This document shows positions 17,880 through 26,455 of a stretch of DNA of 64,000 bases, piece after piece (positions within the stretch are counted from its first letter, which is position 1; each line of letters starts with the position of its first letter). Both the position numbers and the translations under genes were made by a program. Source of the DNA: Streptomyces sp. NRRL S-340 (GTDB lineage Bacteria > Actinomycetota > Actinomycetes > Streptomycetales > Streptomycetaceae); contig NZ_JOIY01000005.1 of the NCBI RefSeq assembly GCF_000720185.1, forward strand, positions 62,001-126,000, read 5' to 3'. The notes beneath the pieces were generated by a model. The model ran no database searches and was not told where the DNA came from. It saw only the letters and a list, made by a program, of their open reading frames with translations.

Positions 17880-19028
17880 TCAGCCGGCGCGGGCGCGCAG
17901 CCGCTCGCGCTGGGGTACGACCGTGTAGCGGGGATCCTCGGCCGAGGCCACGCCGGCGTGGAACACCCCGAAGCGCAGCGCGGCCGAACCCGTCAGCAGC
18001 GCCACCCCCGCGACCGCCGCCGGCACCCGGCCGCCGCGCCCGCGCCGCCCGGTGCCGCTGCCCGCGTACGCCGCCAGCGCGGCGCCGCCCGCGGTCAGCA
18101 GCTCCGCCGCCCGCAGCAGCCGGTGCGGCCGGCCCTGCTCGAACGGCTCGGCCGCCAGGCCCATCCCGCGCTTCATCCGCCGGAAGGCGCCCAGCTCCAG
18201 CGCGGCGCCCAGCACGGCCATCCGGCGCGCGGGTCCGGCCTGCCGCAGCGGCGCGCAGAGGAGGGCCAGCCCGGCCGCCGCGCTCGCCCCCGACCCCGCG
18301 AAGACGAACGGCAGTTCCCGGTAGCCCTCGTGCCACGACGGCACCGCCGTGTCGGAGAGCAGCACGGCCGTGTACGTGGCCACCGCCGGACCCAGCACGG
18401 CGGCCCCGGCGGTGGCGCCCGCCCCGGCGAACCGCGCGCGGCCCGTGAGGTCGGCGGCGACGGCGGCCAGGGTCAGCGGCGCGTACCCGGCCAGCAGCCA
18501 CGAGCCCGTGTTCATCGGAGAGGTGGGCTTGAACACGCGGAGCATGTTCAGGAAGCGCGCGGGCCTGCCGAGGTCGTGCACCAGCGCGCCCAGGGACAGG
18601 CTGATGGCACCCGCCGCGCCCAGCTTCGCCACCCGCGCCAGATCCGGCCGCCCGGTGCCCTGCCCGCCCGCCGCCAGCAGGGACGACGCGCCCGCCAGCC
18701 CGCCGAGGTAGAGGTACCCGGCGATGTCGACAGGCTTCCAGGTGGGCTTGTTCAGGACCGGTTCGCCGTAGTACGAGGAGAACGCCGCGTCGGGCACCAC
18801 CGGCTGCTCGCCGCGCCCGCGCCGGCCGCGTCCGGACCGGCCGGTGCGCCCGGAGCGGTCCGTGTGTCCCGGCCGGCCGGCCGGTGCGGGCGCCGGGGCC
18901 TGCCGGCCGGGGCGCGCGCCCTGGACACCGCCGCGGGTCACGGCCGCTCCGCCGTCCGTTCCGTCGCTCGCGCCTGGATCCCGCCCGCCGTCCGGTCCCG
19001 TCCGCCTCGCGTCGCCCGGTCCGCTCAT
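17880..19028 (-). CDS. Formate dehydrogenase membrane anchor, NrfD/polysulfide reductase family
   Basis: 382 residues. A Gly/Arg-rich cytoplasmic head of about 75 residues is followed by SSYYGEPVLNKPTWKPVDIAGY and about eight membrane helices. HDLGRPARFLNMLRVFKPTSP is the conserved NrfD loop after helix 2 or 3. Such subunits pass electrons between the Fe-S beta subunit and the quinone pool. ATG 19028 has GAGGAGG upstream and overlaps the beta-subunit stop as ATGA, so translation is probably coupled. The alpha-subunit gene starts about 200 bases further on. Confidence 0.85.
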   Translation of the reverse strand: MSGPGDARRTGPDGGRDPGASDGTDGGAAVTRGGVQGARPGRQAPAPAPAGRPGHTDRSGRTGRSGRGRRGRGEQPVVPDAAFSSYYGEPVLNKPTWKPVDIAGYLYLGGLAGASSLLAAGGQGTGRPDLARVAKLGAAGAISLSLGALVHDLGRPARFLNMLRVFKPTSPMNTGSWLLAGYAPLTLAAVAADLTGRARFAGAGATAGAAVLGPAVATYTAVLLSDTAVPSWHEGYRELPFVFAGSGASAAAGLALLCAPLRQAGPARRMAVLGAALELGAFRRMKRGMGLAAEPFEQGRPHRLLRAAELLTAGGAALAAYAGSGTGRRGRGGRVPAAVAGVALLTGSAALRFGVFHAGVASAEDPRYTVVPQRERLRARAG

Positions 19029-20053
19029 CGGGGCCTCCTCACGAAGCTCGCGACGCCCAGGGCGGCGAGCGAGGCGGCGGCCATCGCCGCGTGCTTCCAC
19101 ATCGCCGGCAGGTCGCGGGTGGTGACCACCGGGTCGGGCGGCAGCCCGTAGACCTCCGGCTCGTCGAGCAGCAGGAAGAACGCGCCGTCGCCGCCGACCC
19201 CGTCCTGCGGGCTCTCGCCGTAGAGCCGGGCCCCGGTGACGCCGGCCGCGTGCAGCCGCTCCACCCGGTCGGCGGCCCGCTCCCGCAGTTCTTCCAGCGG
19301 GCCGAACTGGATGGATTCGGTGGGGCACGCCTTCGCGCAGGCCGGTTCCATGCCGACCCCGAGCCGGTCGTAGCACAGGGTGCACTTCCAGACCCGGCCG
19401 TCCTCCTCACGCTGGTCGATGACCCCGTAGGGGCAGGCCGGCACGCAGTACCCGCAGCCGTTGCACACGTCCTCCTGGACCACCACGGTGCCGAACTCGG
19501 TGCGGAAGAGCGCTCCGGTGGGGCAGACGTCCAGGCAGGCCGCGTGAGTGCAGTGCTTGCAGACGTCGGAGGACATCAGCCAGCGCAGCTCCGTCCGCCC
19601 GTCGGGGGTGGGCGGGGACACCGGGGGACCAGGGGGGACCGGAGAAGCAGGTGGAGCCGGGGCGGCCCGGGGGGTGTCCAGGGCGCGGGCGGCCTCGAAC
19701 ACGTCGAACCCCTCGGCGCCCGCCGCGCCTTCCGCGGGGCCGGCCGGCCTCGTCTGTTCGATGAAGGCCACGTGCCGCCAGGTGTTCGCGCCCAGGCCGC
19801 GCGTGTTGTCGTAGGACATGCCGGTGAGTCCCCGCCCGTCCTCGGGCACAAAGTTCCACTCCTTGCACGCCACCTCGCACGCCTTGCACCCGATGCAGAC
19901 GGAGGTGTCGGTGAAGAAGCCCATCCGCGGCGGGGCGTCGGGGTATCCGGCGGCCCGGGCCACGTCGGGCTGCGGTCCGGACAGCAGGCCGCCGGACGCG
20001 GCCGGCCGGCCGCCCTCCGCCCGGCCCACCGCCGCGGTGTCGCGCTCGCTCAT
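19025..20053 (-). CDS. Formate dehydrogenase beta subunit, four [4Fe-4S] clusters
   Basis: 342 residues from ATG 20053 (GAGGAGG upstream). Four cysteine groups are visible: CIGCKACEVAC, CKHCTHAACLDVCP, CNGCGYCVPACP and CTLCYDRLGVGMEPACAKACP. This is the FdnH/HybA/DmsB ferredoxin-like arrangement that wires the catalytic subunit to the membrane anchor. A Pro/Ala-rich insertion lies between the first and second groups. The C-terminus has a hydrophobic stretch (MAAASLAALGVASFV) that could be a membrane anchor, as in FdnH. It is the first gene of the fdh operon. Confidence 0.9.
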   Translation of the reverse strand: MSERDTAAVGRAEGGRPAASGGLLSGPQPDVARAAGYPDAPPRMGFFTDTSVCIGCKACEVACKEWNFVPEDGRGLTGMSYDNTRGLGANTWRHVAFIEQTRPAGPAEGAAGAEGFDVFEAARALDTPRAAPAPPASPVPPGPPVSPPTPDGRTELRWLMSSDVCKHCTHAACLDVCPTGALFRTEFGTVVVQEDVCNGCGYCVPACPYGVIDQREEDGRVWKCTLCYDRLGVGMEPACAKACPTESIQFGPLEELRERAADRVERLHAAGVTGARLYGESPQDGVGGDGAFFLLLDEPEVYGLPPDPVVTTRDLPAMWKHAAMAAASLAALGVASFVRRPR

Positions 20054-20176
20054 GTGCGGCCTCCTCGCTCGGCGCCCGTAGGGCACGCTCCGCCGTCCGG
20101 GGCGGTGCGGCCGACGGGCCCGCCCCGGGTGCCCGCCGGGCAGGTCTGCGAAACCGGGTCCTGGGTGCCCGGCCCG

Positions 20177-20566
20177 TCAGGGCTGCGGGCCGTGCGGCCG
20201 GTGCGCGTTGTGCCAGGCGATGGCGCGCCGGATCTCCGGTGCGTGCAGGCCCGTGCGGCAGCCGAGCTGCCCCATGGTGAGCACCGGGGTGCCGCCGCTC
20301 AGAGCGCGGTCGATCTTCGCCGCCCAGAGTTCCTCCTGGACGAAGGGGCGGTGGCGGTAGCGCTCCTGGACGGCGGCGAAGTGCGTCTCACTGCACGCGG
20401 TGACCAGGCGCAGCCCGTCGAACCAGTCCCCGGTGGGGTGCACGGCGGACGAGTCCGGCACGTACCCCCGCACCGCCTCGTCCGCCGGGAAGGTCAGGGC
20501 GCACAGGTCGCACAGCTCCAGCGGCACGGGTACGGCGGACCGTACGCCCTTCCTGCGCTTCCACAT
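20177..20566 (-). CDS. Conserved-looking hypothetical protein with CxxC
   Basis: 129 residues from ATG 20566, with GGGGAG 5 bases upstream. It has ELCDLC near residue 20, a further Cys/His pair (ACSETHFAAV), and a C-terminal helix-rich part (GLHAPEIRRAIAWHNAHRPH) that resembles a small helix-turn-helix or zinc-binding unit. I do not recognise the family. It lies between the ligase gene and the formate dehydrogenase operon in the same direction; a link to either is not established. Confidence 0.65.
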   Translation of the reverse strand: MWKRRKGVRSAVPVPLELCDLCALTFPADEAVRGYVPDSSAVHPTGDWFDGLRLVTACSETHFAAVQERYRHRPFVQEELWAAKIDRALSGGTPVLTMGQLGCRTGLHAPEIRRAIAWHNAHRPHGPQP

Positions 20567-20664
20567 GGCGACTCCCCGGGCTGCAGCGCGCTCGACACAA
20601 GGAGTTGCCCGTCCGGCGCGTTCCGAAACGCCCCGGCGGGGAGTGCCGGGGCGAAGTCCGCCGC

Positions 20665-21852
20665 TCACGTCCCCCGGCCGGTACCGGGGCCCGGCGCGAG
20701 CGGGCGGGAGGCGGCGGCGCCCGCGGAACGGCCGTGGCCGCCCGGGCGGGCAGCCGCGGCGGGCCGGGCCGCGGCACCGCGGGTCTCGGCGGCCAGCAGC
20801 CGTACGGCGGCGGCCTGGCCCAGCTGTTCGGCCCTGCACCGCAGCCGCCGCGCGGCGCTGCCGTCGGCCAGGGCCGCGTCCAGCAGTTCACGGACGGTGT
20901 CCCAGTCGCCGGACGCCTCCAGCGCCGGACGGAACCGGGCCCGCATGCCCGTCAGGACCGTCCGGGCGGGGGCGGCACGGCGGGTGACCGGATCGACCAG
21001 CGGGCCTTCGAGGCCCGAGCGCGCCGCCTGCCAGGTGGCGGCCCGCAGCCACTCGTGATGACCGTCGCACCCGGGCGGGTCGCGCCGGGCGAGCAGGGCG
21101 CAGGCGTCGTGGACGAGCGCCCGGAAGAGCCCGGCCACCAGCACCACCGTCGTCACCCGCGGGCAGGCGTCGCAGATGCGCAGTTCCAGCGTCGGCAGGT
21201 GTGCGGAGGGCCGGACGTCGTAATAGACCATTCCCGGGTCGCTGATGACCCCGGAGCGGATCAGGTCCCCCAGCAGGGCGTCGTAGGAGGCGGCACCGGA
21301 GTGGCAGCCGGCCGGCCCTGCGGTGGGCCAGCGCTGCCACAGCATCGTCCGCCAGCTCGCGTAACCGGTGTCGGCGCCCAGCCAGAACGGGGAGCTGGCG
21401 GAGAGCGCCAGCAGCGGGGGGAGCCAGGGCGCGACCAGGCACATGGCGCGCACGGCCGTGTCGCGGTCGGGTACGTCGACGTGCACCTGCGCGCTGCAGA
21501 CCAGCTGCTCGTCGGCGACCCGCCGGTACCGCTCGGCCATGGCCCGGTAGCGCGGGTCGTCGGTGACGTCGCCCGGGGTGAGCACGGCCAGCGGGACGGT
21601 GCCTGCGGCGACCACGGCCAGTCCGAGCGGGGAGGCCGTCGCGGCGAGCCGGTGCCGGGACGCGGTCAGGTCGGCGAGCAGGCCGTCCAGGGTGTCGTGC
21701 ACCCCGCTGTTGCTCTCCACGACCGACCGCTGCAGCTCGGGCGCGAACCCCGGTCCGGCCAGCCGGCCGAGGACGTCGCCGGCCCTGGGCACCAGCCGTC
21801 CGCTCCCGGCCTCCACGAGGTGGAACTCCTCCTCGGCCCCGATGCGCAACAT
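20665..21852 (-). CDS. YbdK-type carboxylate-amine ligase (glutamate-cysteine ligase family 2)
   Basis: 395 residues from ATG 21852 (GTG at 21855 is equally possible; GGGGAAG lies upstream). The family start IGAEEEFHLV, the segment VVESNSGVHDTLD, QVHVDVPDRDTAVR and RPSAHLPTLELRICD are the metal/ATP-binding positions of YbdK and EgtA-like ligases. In vitro such enzymes make gamma-glutamylcysteine weakly; the natural substrate is often unknown. The C-terminal 40 residues are Ala/Gly/Arg-rich. Upstream lies a small membrane protein transcribed in the same direction. Confidence 0.87.
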   Translation of the reverse strand: MLRIGAEEEFHLVEAGSGRLVPRAGDVLGRLAGPGFAPELQRSVVESNSGVHDTLDGLLADLTASRHRLAATASPLGLAVVAAGTVPLAVLTPGDVTDDPRYRAMAERYRRVADEQLVCSAQVHVDVPDRDTAVRAMCLVAPWLPPLLALSASSPFWLGADTGYASWRTMLWQRWPTAGPAGCHSGAASYDALLGDLIRSGVISDPGMVYYDVRPSAHLPTLELRICDACPRVTTVVLVAGLFRALVHDACALLARRDPPGCDGHHEWLRAATWQAARSGLEGPLVDPVTRRAAPARTVLTGMRARFRPALEASGDWDTVRELLDAALADGSAARRLRCRAEQLGQAAAVRLLAAETRGAAARPAAAARPGGHGRSAGAAASRPLAPGPGTGRGT

Positions 21853-21909
21853 CACGGTGCTTCCCCGCTCTCGTGGACCGGGCGGCCGCCCGGTGCCGGC
21901 GCCCGCCGG

Positions 21910-22362
21910 TCAGCGCATGGCCCGGTACGCCGCCGTGGTGGTCAGGCCGTACACCAGGTGCGGCACGACGTCGGACACCCAGGACGCCAGGTCCCACGAA
22001 GCGGGGTCGGTCAGCCGCAGGACGGTCGCGGGCGCGTTGGCTCCGGCCATGACGGCGGCGCCCAGCAGCGGCCCGGCCGTCCAGCCGGACAGCGCCGGGC
22101 GCCGGTGGCCGAACAGGCCGTAGGCCACTCCTGCGCCCACCCCGGTGGCGTAGCCCATCAGCGCCCCGGCCGCCTGGGTGCGGTTCTCCTTCTCCTCACC
22201 GCCGCCGAGCGGGATCCGGACGCGGCCGGCGAGCCGGCCGGCGACCTCGGCCGGGATGCTGCTGGACGGTCTCCCGCGCAGCAGCATGTCGCCGTACGTG
22301 ACCACGTCCAGCGCGAGCGTTCCGGCGGCGCCCGCCAGCAGACCCTTGGTGATCGGGTGCAT
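21910..22362 (-). CDS. Small integral membrane protein, unknown
   Basis: 150 residues from ATG 22362 (GTG 22365 also possible). Several hydrophobic segments with glycine pairs (GLLAGAAGTLALDVVTY, GALMGYATGVGAGVAYGLFG, GPLLGAAVMAGANAPA, VVPHLVYGLTTTAAY) predict about four membrane helices. The layout resembles YagU/DUF1440-like proteins, but I cannot confirm that. The start is a few bases after the stop of the secreted protein gene, so the two are probably co-transcribed. Confidence 0.65.
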   Translation of the reverse strand: MHPITKGLLAGAAGTLALDVVTYGDMLLRGRPSSSIPAEVAGRLAGRVRIPLGGGEEKENRTQAAGALMGYATGVGAGVAYGLFGHRRPALSGWTAGPLLGAAVMAGANAPATVLRLTDPASWDLASWVSDVVPHLVYGLTTTAAYRAMR

Positions 22363-22369
22363 CACGGGC

Positions 22370-22834
22370 TCAGTTCCACAGGGAGTAGGTGACCACGCGC
22401 CCGTACCCGTCCGGCCGGGGCCCGGGGAAGGCGAGGCTCAGCCGGGTGAAGTGCTCGAACCGCGGGTGCTTCTTCCAGGGCTCGGCACGGTCCAGGCGCA
22501 CGACGACCGGGTACGAGTGGAAGGTCCCGGCCGCGCAGTACGGCTTGCAGTCGTTGACGAGGTTGACGCCCTCGGCCACCGCCGAACGGCCGTTCCACTT
22601 CGTCCAGTGCAGCGAGGACAGGCGGCTGTTGCCGTCGCCGCAGGCCAGGATGAACGCGTCGGGGCGCGTCTGCGGCTTCCAGAGGCAGTCGACGAACACG
22701 GGCTGCCGGTGCGTGGTGTGCGAGGCTCCCGCTCCCCCCGGTGCCGCCTGTGCCGCGGAGGCCGTTCCCAGACCCGCGGTGAGCAGGACGGCTGCACCGA
22801 GCGTGACGGCGGTCCTCACTGTGTGTTCGCCCAT
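22370..22834 (-). CDS. Secreted small protein with four cysteines
   Basis: 154 residues. ATG 22834 has GGGAG 6 bases upstream and opens a signal peptide with cleavage likely after ASAAQA. The mature part of about 120 residues has Cys in DCLW, ACGDGN, DCKPYC, and ends VVTYSLWN. It is a compact secreted domain resembling proteins annotated only as hypothetical in Streptomyces. The paired cysteines suggest disulfides outside the cell. Confidence 0.7.
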   Translation of the reverse strand: MGEHTVRTAVTLGAAVLLTAGLGTASAAQAAPGGAGASHTTHRQPVFVDCLWKPQTRPDAFILACGDGNSRLSSLHWTKWNGRSAVAEGVNLVNDCKPYCAAGTFHSYPVVVRLDRAEPWKKHPRFEHFTRLSLAFPGPRPDGYGRVVTYSLWN

Positions 22835-23030
22835 GTCCGCTCCCAACCGTTGACGTCAGAAACTCATCAACGACGCTACGACGGGGCGAGAGGTTGCACC
22901 ACTCGGACGGAGCAGCGCTGTCGGTGCCGGGCGGAGAAGCGCTGCCGGGCCGGCCGGGAGCGGGATCACCCCCGGACCGGCCGGAGCGGACCGCCGGGGC
23001 GGTGCGCTCGCGCCGGACGGAGCCGTGCCG

Positions 23031-23231
23031 TCAGCCGGGGGACCGGTGCCGCGCGCTCAGGCCGGGCGACGGGCCGCCGTCGTCCGGGGCGAACTGGCAG
23101 GTGTCGCACAGCTCGTGCTGACCGTCCTGGGTGACGACGGTCCCCCAGCCCAGACAGTGCTCGCAGTCACGAGCCAGGTCCAGGTCGGGGTGCGGCGGCG
23201 GGGTGGGGCTGTGGTGGGCTCCGTACGCCAT
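23031..23231 (-). CDS. Mini zinc-ribbon-like protein
   Basis: 66 residues from ATG 23231, chosen because GAGGAG lies upstream; ATG 23270 lacks a site. CEHCLGWGTVV and CDTCQFAPDD give a CxxC...CxxC zinc-ribbon pattern flanked by Pro-rich ends. No further domain. It is probably a small structural or regulatory zinc protein. The AT-rich DNA just upstream looks like its promoter. Confidence 0.6.
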   Translation of the reverse strand: MAYGAHHSPTPPPHPDLDLARDCEHCLGWGTVVTQDGQHELCDTCQFAPDDGGPSPGLSARHRSPG

Positions 23232-23272
23232 GCGGGGGCGGCTCCTCGAAGTCGCGACGGGGATACTCATTC

Positions 23273-23300
23273 ATTTTGTCTGATTTTTCTGTGTTGTCCA
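23273..23300 (-). promoter_or_regulatory. Possible promoter of the mini zinc-ribbon gene
   Basis: On the minus strand TGGACA (23295-23300), a 16-base spacer and CAAAAT (23273-23278) resemble -35 and -10 elements in an unusually AT-rich stretch just after the P450 gene end. No transcription data support it. Confidence 0.35.
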
Positions 23301-23317
23301 GAAGCTTTCCGGGCTCG

Positions 23318-24556
23318 TCAGGCCAGCACGCCGTCGATCGCGACGTTCAGGTGCCGCGGGCCGCGCAACACCGCGTTCTGCCGGTAGGGCGGCGGGTCCT
23401 CGACGAGCCGGGGGTTGTCCAGGCGCCGGGCCAGCTCGGTGAGGGCGATCTGCGTCTCCAGCCGGGCCAGCGGCGCGCCGAAGCACACGTGGACACCGCT
23501 GCCGAACCCGAGGTGCTGGATGTCCCCGCGGTCCGGGTCGAACCGGTCGGGGTCCTCGAAGCGCTCCGGGTCCCGGTTGCCCGCGCCCAGCACGAGCCAG
23601 ATCCGCGAGCCCTTGGGGATCGTCACCCCGCGCAGCTCGATGTCCGTGATGCAGGTCCGCGAGGGCACCAGCTGCACCGGGGGCTCGTAACGGAGCAGTT
23701 CCTCGACGATGTTGACGCTGAGCCCGGGGTCCTCGCGCAGCCGCCGCAGGTGCTCCGGGTGGCGCAGCAGGGTGAGCATGCCGTTGGTGATGAGGTTGAC
23801 CGTCGTCTCGTGGCCCGCGATGAGCAGCAGCACCGCCGTGCTGAGCACCTCCATCGTCGACATGGCCCCGTCCGGGCCGTGACCGGTCATCAGGTCGGAC
23901 AGCATGTCGTCGCGGGGCTCCTTGGCGCGCTGCTCCGCCAGTCCCGCCAGGTACATGCCGAGCTGGAGCCGCGCCTCCTGCGCGGCGCGCTGGACCGGCG
24001 CCTCGGGATCGTCGCGCGAGTCCGGGTCCAGGCCGGCGACGATCGGGTCGACCCAGGCACGAAAGCGCGGCTCGTCCTCCCGGGGCACCCCGAGGAGACG
24101 GCAGATCACCGTCACCGGGAAGGGGTACGCGAACTGGTCGACGAGGTCGACCTGCCGGGCGTCGCCGAGCCCGTCGAGGAGTTCGGCGACGATACGTCCG
24201 AGTTCCTCGCGCATGGAGTCGATCCGGTGCGGCCGGTGCGGCGGCCCGAACGAACTGTTGGCGATCCGCCGCAGCCGGTCGTGCTCGGGCGGGTCGAGCC
24301 GGATGAAGCTCGGCGGCAGGCCCGTCGCCTCCGGCTCCGACAGTTCGCCGGCGCCCGGCGCGGCGAGCTTGCCTGCGTCGGAGCTGATCCGGGGATCGTG
24401 CAGCAGGCCCAGGATGTCGTAGTAGGAGCTGATGACGTACGGGCCGCCCTCCTCCTCGTGCAGCACGGGCGTCCTGCGCAGTTCCGCGTAGAGCGGATAC
24501 GGGTTGGCGCGGCTGGAGAAGTCGGTGATCCGGCGCATGAGCGACGGTTGCGTCAT
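23318..24556 (-). CDS. Cytochrome P450
   Basis: 412 residues. I-helix AGHETT (oxygen activation), K-helix EELLR (ExxR), PERFEDPDRFDPDR region and the heme loop FGSGVHVCFGAPLAR with axial Cys358 are all intact. It is a typical soluble bacterial monooxygenase, of the CYP107/105-like size. It is the third gene of a ferredoxin-reductase-P450 set, so its redox partners are encoded with it. The substrate cannot be read from sequence. No biosynthetic scaffold genes lie beside it. Confidence 0.95.
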   Translation of the reverse strand: MTQPSLMRRITDFSSRANPYPLYAELRRTPVLHEEEGGPYVISSYYDILGLLHDPRISSDAGKLAAPGAGELSEPEATGLPPSFIRLDPPEHDRLRRIANSSFGPPHRPHRIDSMREELGRIVAELLDGLGDARQVDLVDQFAYPFPVTVICRLLGVPREDEPRFRAWVDPIVAGLDPDSRDDPEAPVQRAAQEARLQLGMYLAGLAEQRAKEPRDDMLSDLMTGHGPDGAMSTMEVLSTAVLLLIAGHETTVNLITNGMLTLLRHPEHLRRLREDPGLSVNIVEELLRYEPPVQLVPSRTCITDIELRGVTIPKGSRIWLVLGAGNRDPERFEDPDRFDPDRGDIQHLGFGSGVHVCFGAPLARLETQIALTELARRLDNPRLVEDPPPYRQNAVLRGPRHLNVAIDGVLA

Positions 24557-24618
24557 GGGAGGTCCTCGGGGTGTCCTCGGGTGGGGCAGGGGCGGGGCGC
24601 CGGCCGGCGGCGCGGTGG

Positions 24619-26013
24619 TCAGTGGCGGGCCGGGGTGAAGACCATGCGCCGGTCGGCCGGTGAGTACCCGCTGAGGGTCACCGTCGGGCCGTGCGTCGGC
24701 AGGGACGGGTCGGGGAAGTCGGCCGGCACCGGCCTGCGGCCCTCGGGCCGCCGGTCCAGCGTCGGGTACTCCACCGGGAACGGCGCGCCCATCTCGATCT
24801 GCCGCTCGTAGAACTCCAGCCACCGCGTGTTGTCGAAGCTCACGGCCGCGATCACCCGGCCCTGGTAGCCGTAGACCCCCACGAAGCGGCGCTCGGCGAG
24901 CGAACCCTGGGTGATCATGATCTGCTCGCCCATGGACGGCACGCCGACGGACTTGATGTTCACACCGAACTGCGACGACCAGAACGCGGGCACCCAGATG
25001 TGCGGTCGCCGGTCGGAACTGGCGCTGATCATGTTGTGCGCCGCCACCTCGGCCTGCGCGACGGCATTGCCCCAGTGCTCCAGGGACAGGAACTGGTAGC
25101 CGAACAGCGGGTGCGGGGAGCGGGCCACGTCCCCGGCCACGTACACGTCGTCGGTGACGATGCCCCGGAAGTCGAACGCCCGGCACCCCGCGTCGCAGGC
25201 GATGCCGCGCGGACCGGCCCCGAGCCCGGAGCCGGTCAGCCAGTCGGTGTTGCGGGTCGCGCCCAGGCACACCACCACGACGTCCGTCTCGACGACGCTG
25301 CCGTCGGACAGGTGGGCGGCCCGCACCCGCCCGACCGGACTGCCCTCCAGACCGGTGACCATGACGCCGGTGCGCAGGTCGACCCCGTTGTCGTGGTGCA
25401 GTTCCGCGGCGACCGTCCCGACCACGCCGCCGAGCGCGCCCACCAGCGGGGCGTCCGCCCGCTCGGCCACGGTGACGGGGATGCCCTGGTCGCGGCAGGC
25501 GGAGGCGATCTCCGACCCGGTGAACCCGGCGCCGATCACGAAGACCCGGCGCGGCGCGGCCTTCAGCCGCCGGTGCAGCCGCACGGCGTCGTCCCGGGTG
25601 CGCAGCACGAAGACCCCGTCGAGCTGGGCCTCCTCCTCCTTCGGCCAGGGCCGGGCCCGGACCCCGGTCGCGATCAGCAGCCGGTCGTAGGGCACCTCGT
25701 CGCCGTCGGCGAGCCGGACCCGCCGGCCCGCGAGGTCGAGTCCGGTCGCGGCCACGCCCAGCCGCCACGTCGCGTCGACGTCGACGCGACGGGGAAGGTC
25801 CGTGCGGTCCGGCGCCGCCTTGCCGAGCAGGACCGCCTTGGACAGCGGAGGCCGGTCGTACGGCTCGTACGGCTCGTCGCCGATCATGGTCAGCGACCCG
25901 GCGAAGCCCTCCGCGCGCAGGGTCTCGGCGGCCCGCAGACCCGCCAGCGAGGCACCCACGACGACGATCCGGCCCTCCCGGCGCAGCCACTCGTGGAACT
26001 GCTCAGCGGGCAT
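24619..26013 (-). CDS. NAD(P)H-dependent ferredoxin reductase, FAD type
   Basis: 464 residues from ATG 26013 (AGGAGG 6 bases upstream). The FAD-binding loop VVVGASLAGLRAAETLR, the RPPLSK motif, the NAD-binding loop FVIGAGFTGSEIASACR and VYVAGDVA identify the putidaredoxin/rhodocoxin reductase family. A C-terminal extension after the reductase domain (ending SGYSPADRRMVFTPA) is normal in actinobacteria. The start overlaps the ferredoxin gene end by 11 bases. It passes electrons from NAD(P)H to the ferredoxin for the P450. Confidence 0.93.
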   Translation of the reverse strand: MPAEQFHEWLRREGRIVVVGASLAGLRAAETLRAEGFAGSLTMIGDEPYEPYDRPPLSKAVLLGKAAPDRTDLPRRVDVDATWRLGVAATGLDLAGRRVRLADGDEVPYDRLLIATGVRARPWPKEEEAQLDGVFVLRTRDDAVRLHRRLKAAPRRVFVIGAGFTGSEIASACRDQGIPVTVAERADAPLVGALGGVVGTVAAELHHDNGVDLRTGVMVTGLEGSPVGRVRAAHLSDGSVVETDVVVVCLGATRNTDWLTGSGLGAGPRGIACDAGCRAFDFRGIVTDDVYVAGDVARSPHPLFGYQFLSLEHWGNAVAQAEVAAHNMISASSDRRPHIWVPAFWSSQFGVNIKSVGVPSMGEQIMITQGSLAERRFVGVYGYQGRVIAAVSFDNTRWLEFYERQIEMGAPFPVEYPTLDRRPEGRRPVPADFPDPSLPTHGPTVTLSGYSPADRRMVFTPARH

Positions 26014-26248
26014 CGGACGCCTCCTGTCCGGCGGTGGCGGAGCGCGCGCCGCCCCCGTCCGTGCCGTCCGCGGTGATCGCCTGCACCGGGCAGGCCGCGA
26101 CGGCACGGGCCAGCTTCTCCCGGTGCTCGTCGTCGGCCCACGGGCTGTACACCAGCGACTCCTCACCGTGCATCGTGAACACGTCCGGCGCGAGGAAGGC
26201 GCACTGGGCATAGCCCTGGCACTTGTTCAGATCGACGACAAGCCTCAT
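26003..26248 (-). CDS. [3Fe-4S] ferredoxin of the P450 system
   Basis: 81 residues from ATG 26248. Starts MRLVVDLNKCQGYAQC, with C-x2-Y-x2-C followed by a single CPVQAI cysteine near residue 57. Three cysteine ligands indicate a 3Fe-4S cluster, the type that serves actinobacterial P450s. It is the first gene of the cassette and its stop overlaps the reductase start. Acidic residues in the C-terminal half fit a partner-docking surface. Confidence 0.92.
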   Translation of the reverse strand: MRLVVDLNKCQGYAQCAFLAPDVFTMHGEESLVYSPWADDEHREKLARAVAACPVQAITADGTDGGGARSATAGQEASDAR

Positions 26249-26455
26249 TGGCGACCCGCCCTTCCGGCGGCCAGGTCTTCGGGCGCCGCCCGCTCGGCGG
26301 CGCCCTCGGACGGCGGTCATCTCCCCCACGACAGGATCCACAGCGCGAGGGCTCCGCCGCGCGCCGGAGCCCGCCGTAGGAGTGACGGGCCATCCGCCCG
26401 CGCGGGCCCACGGGACCCGTACGCGGGGAACGCGCCGGCGGCCGCTGCGCGGCTC

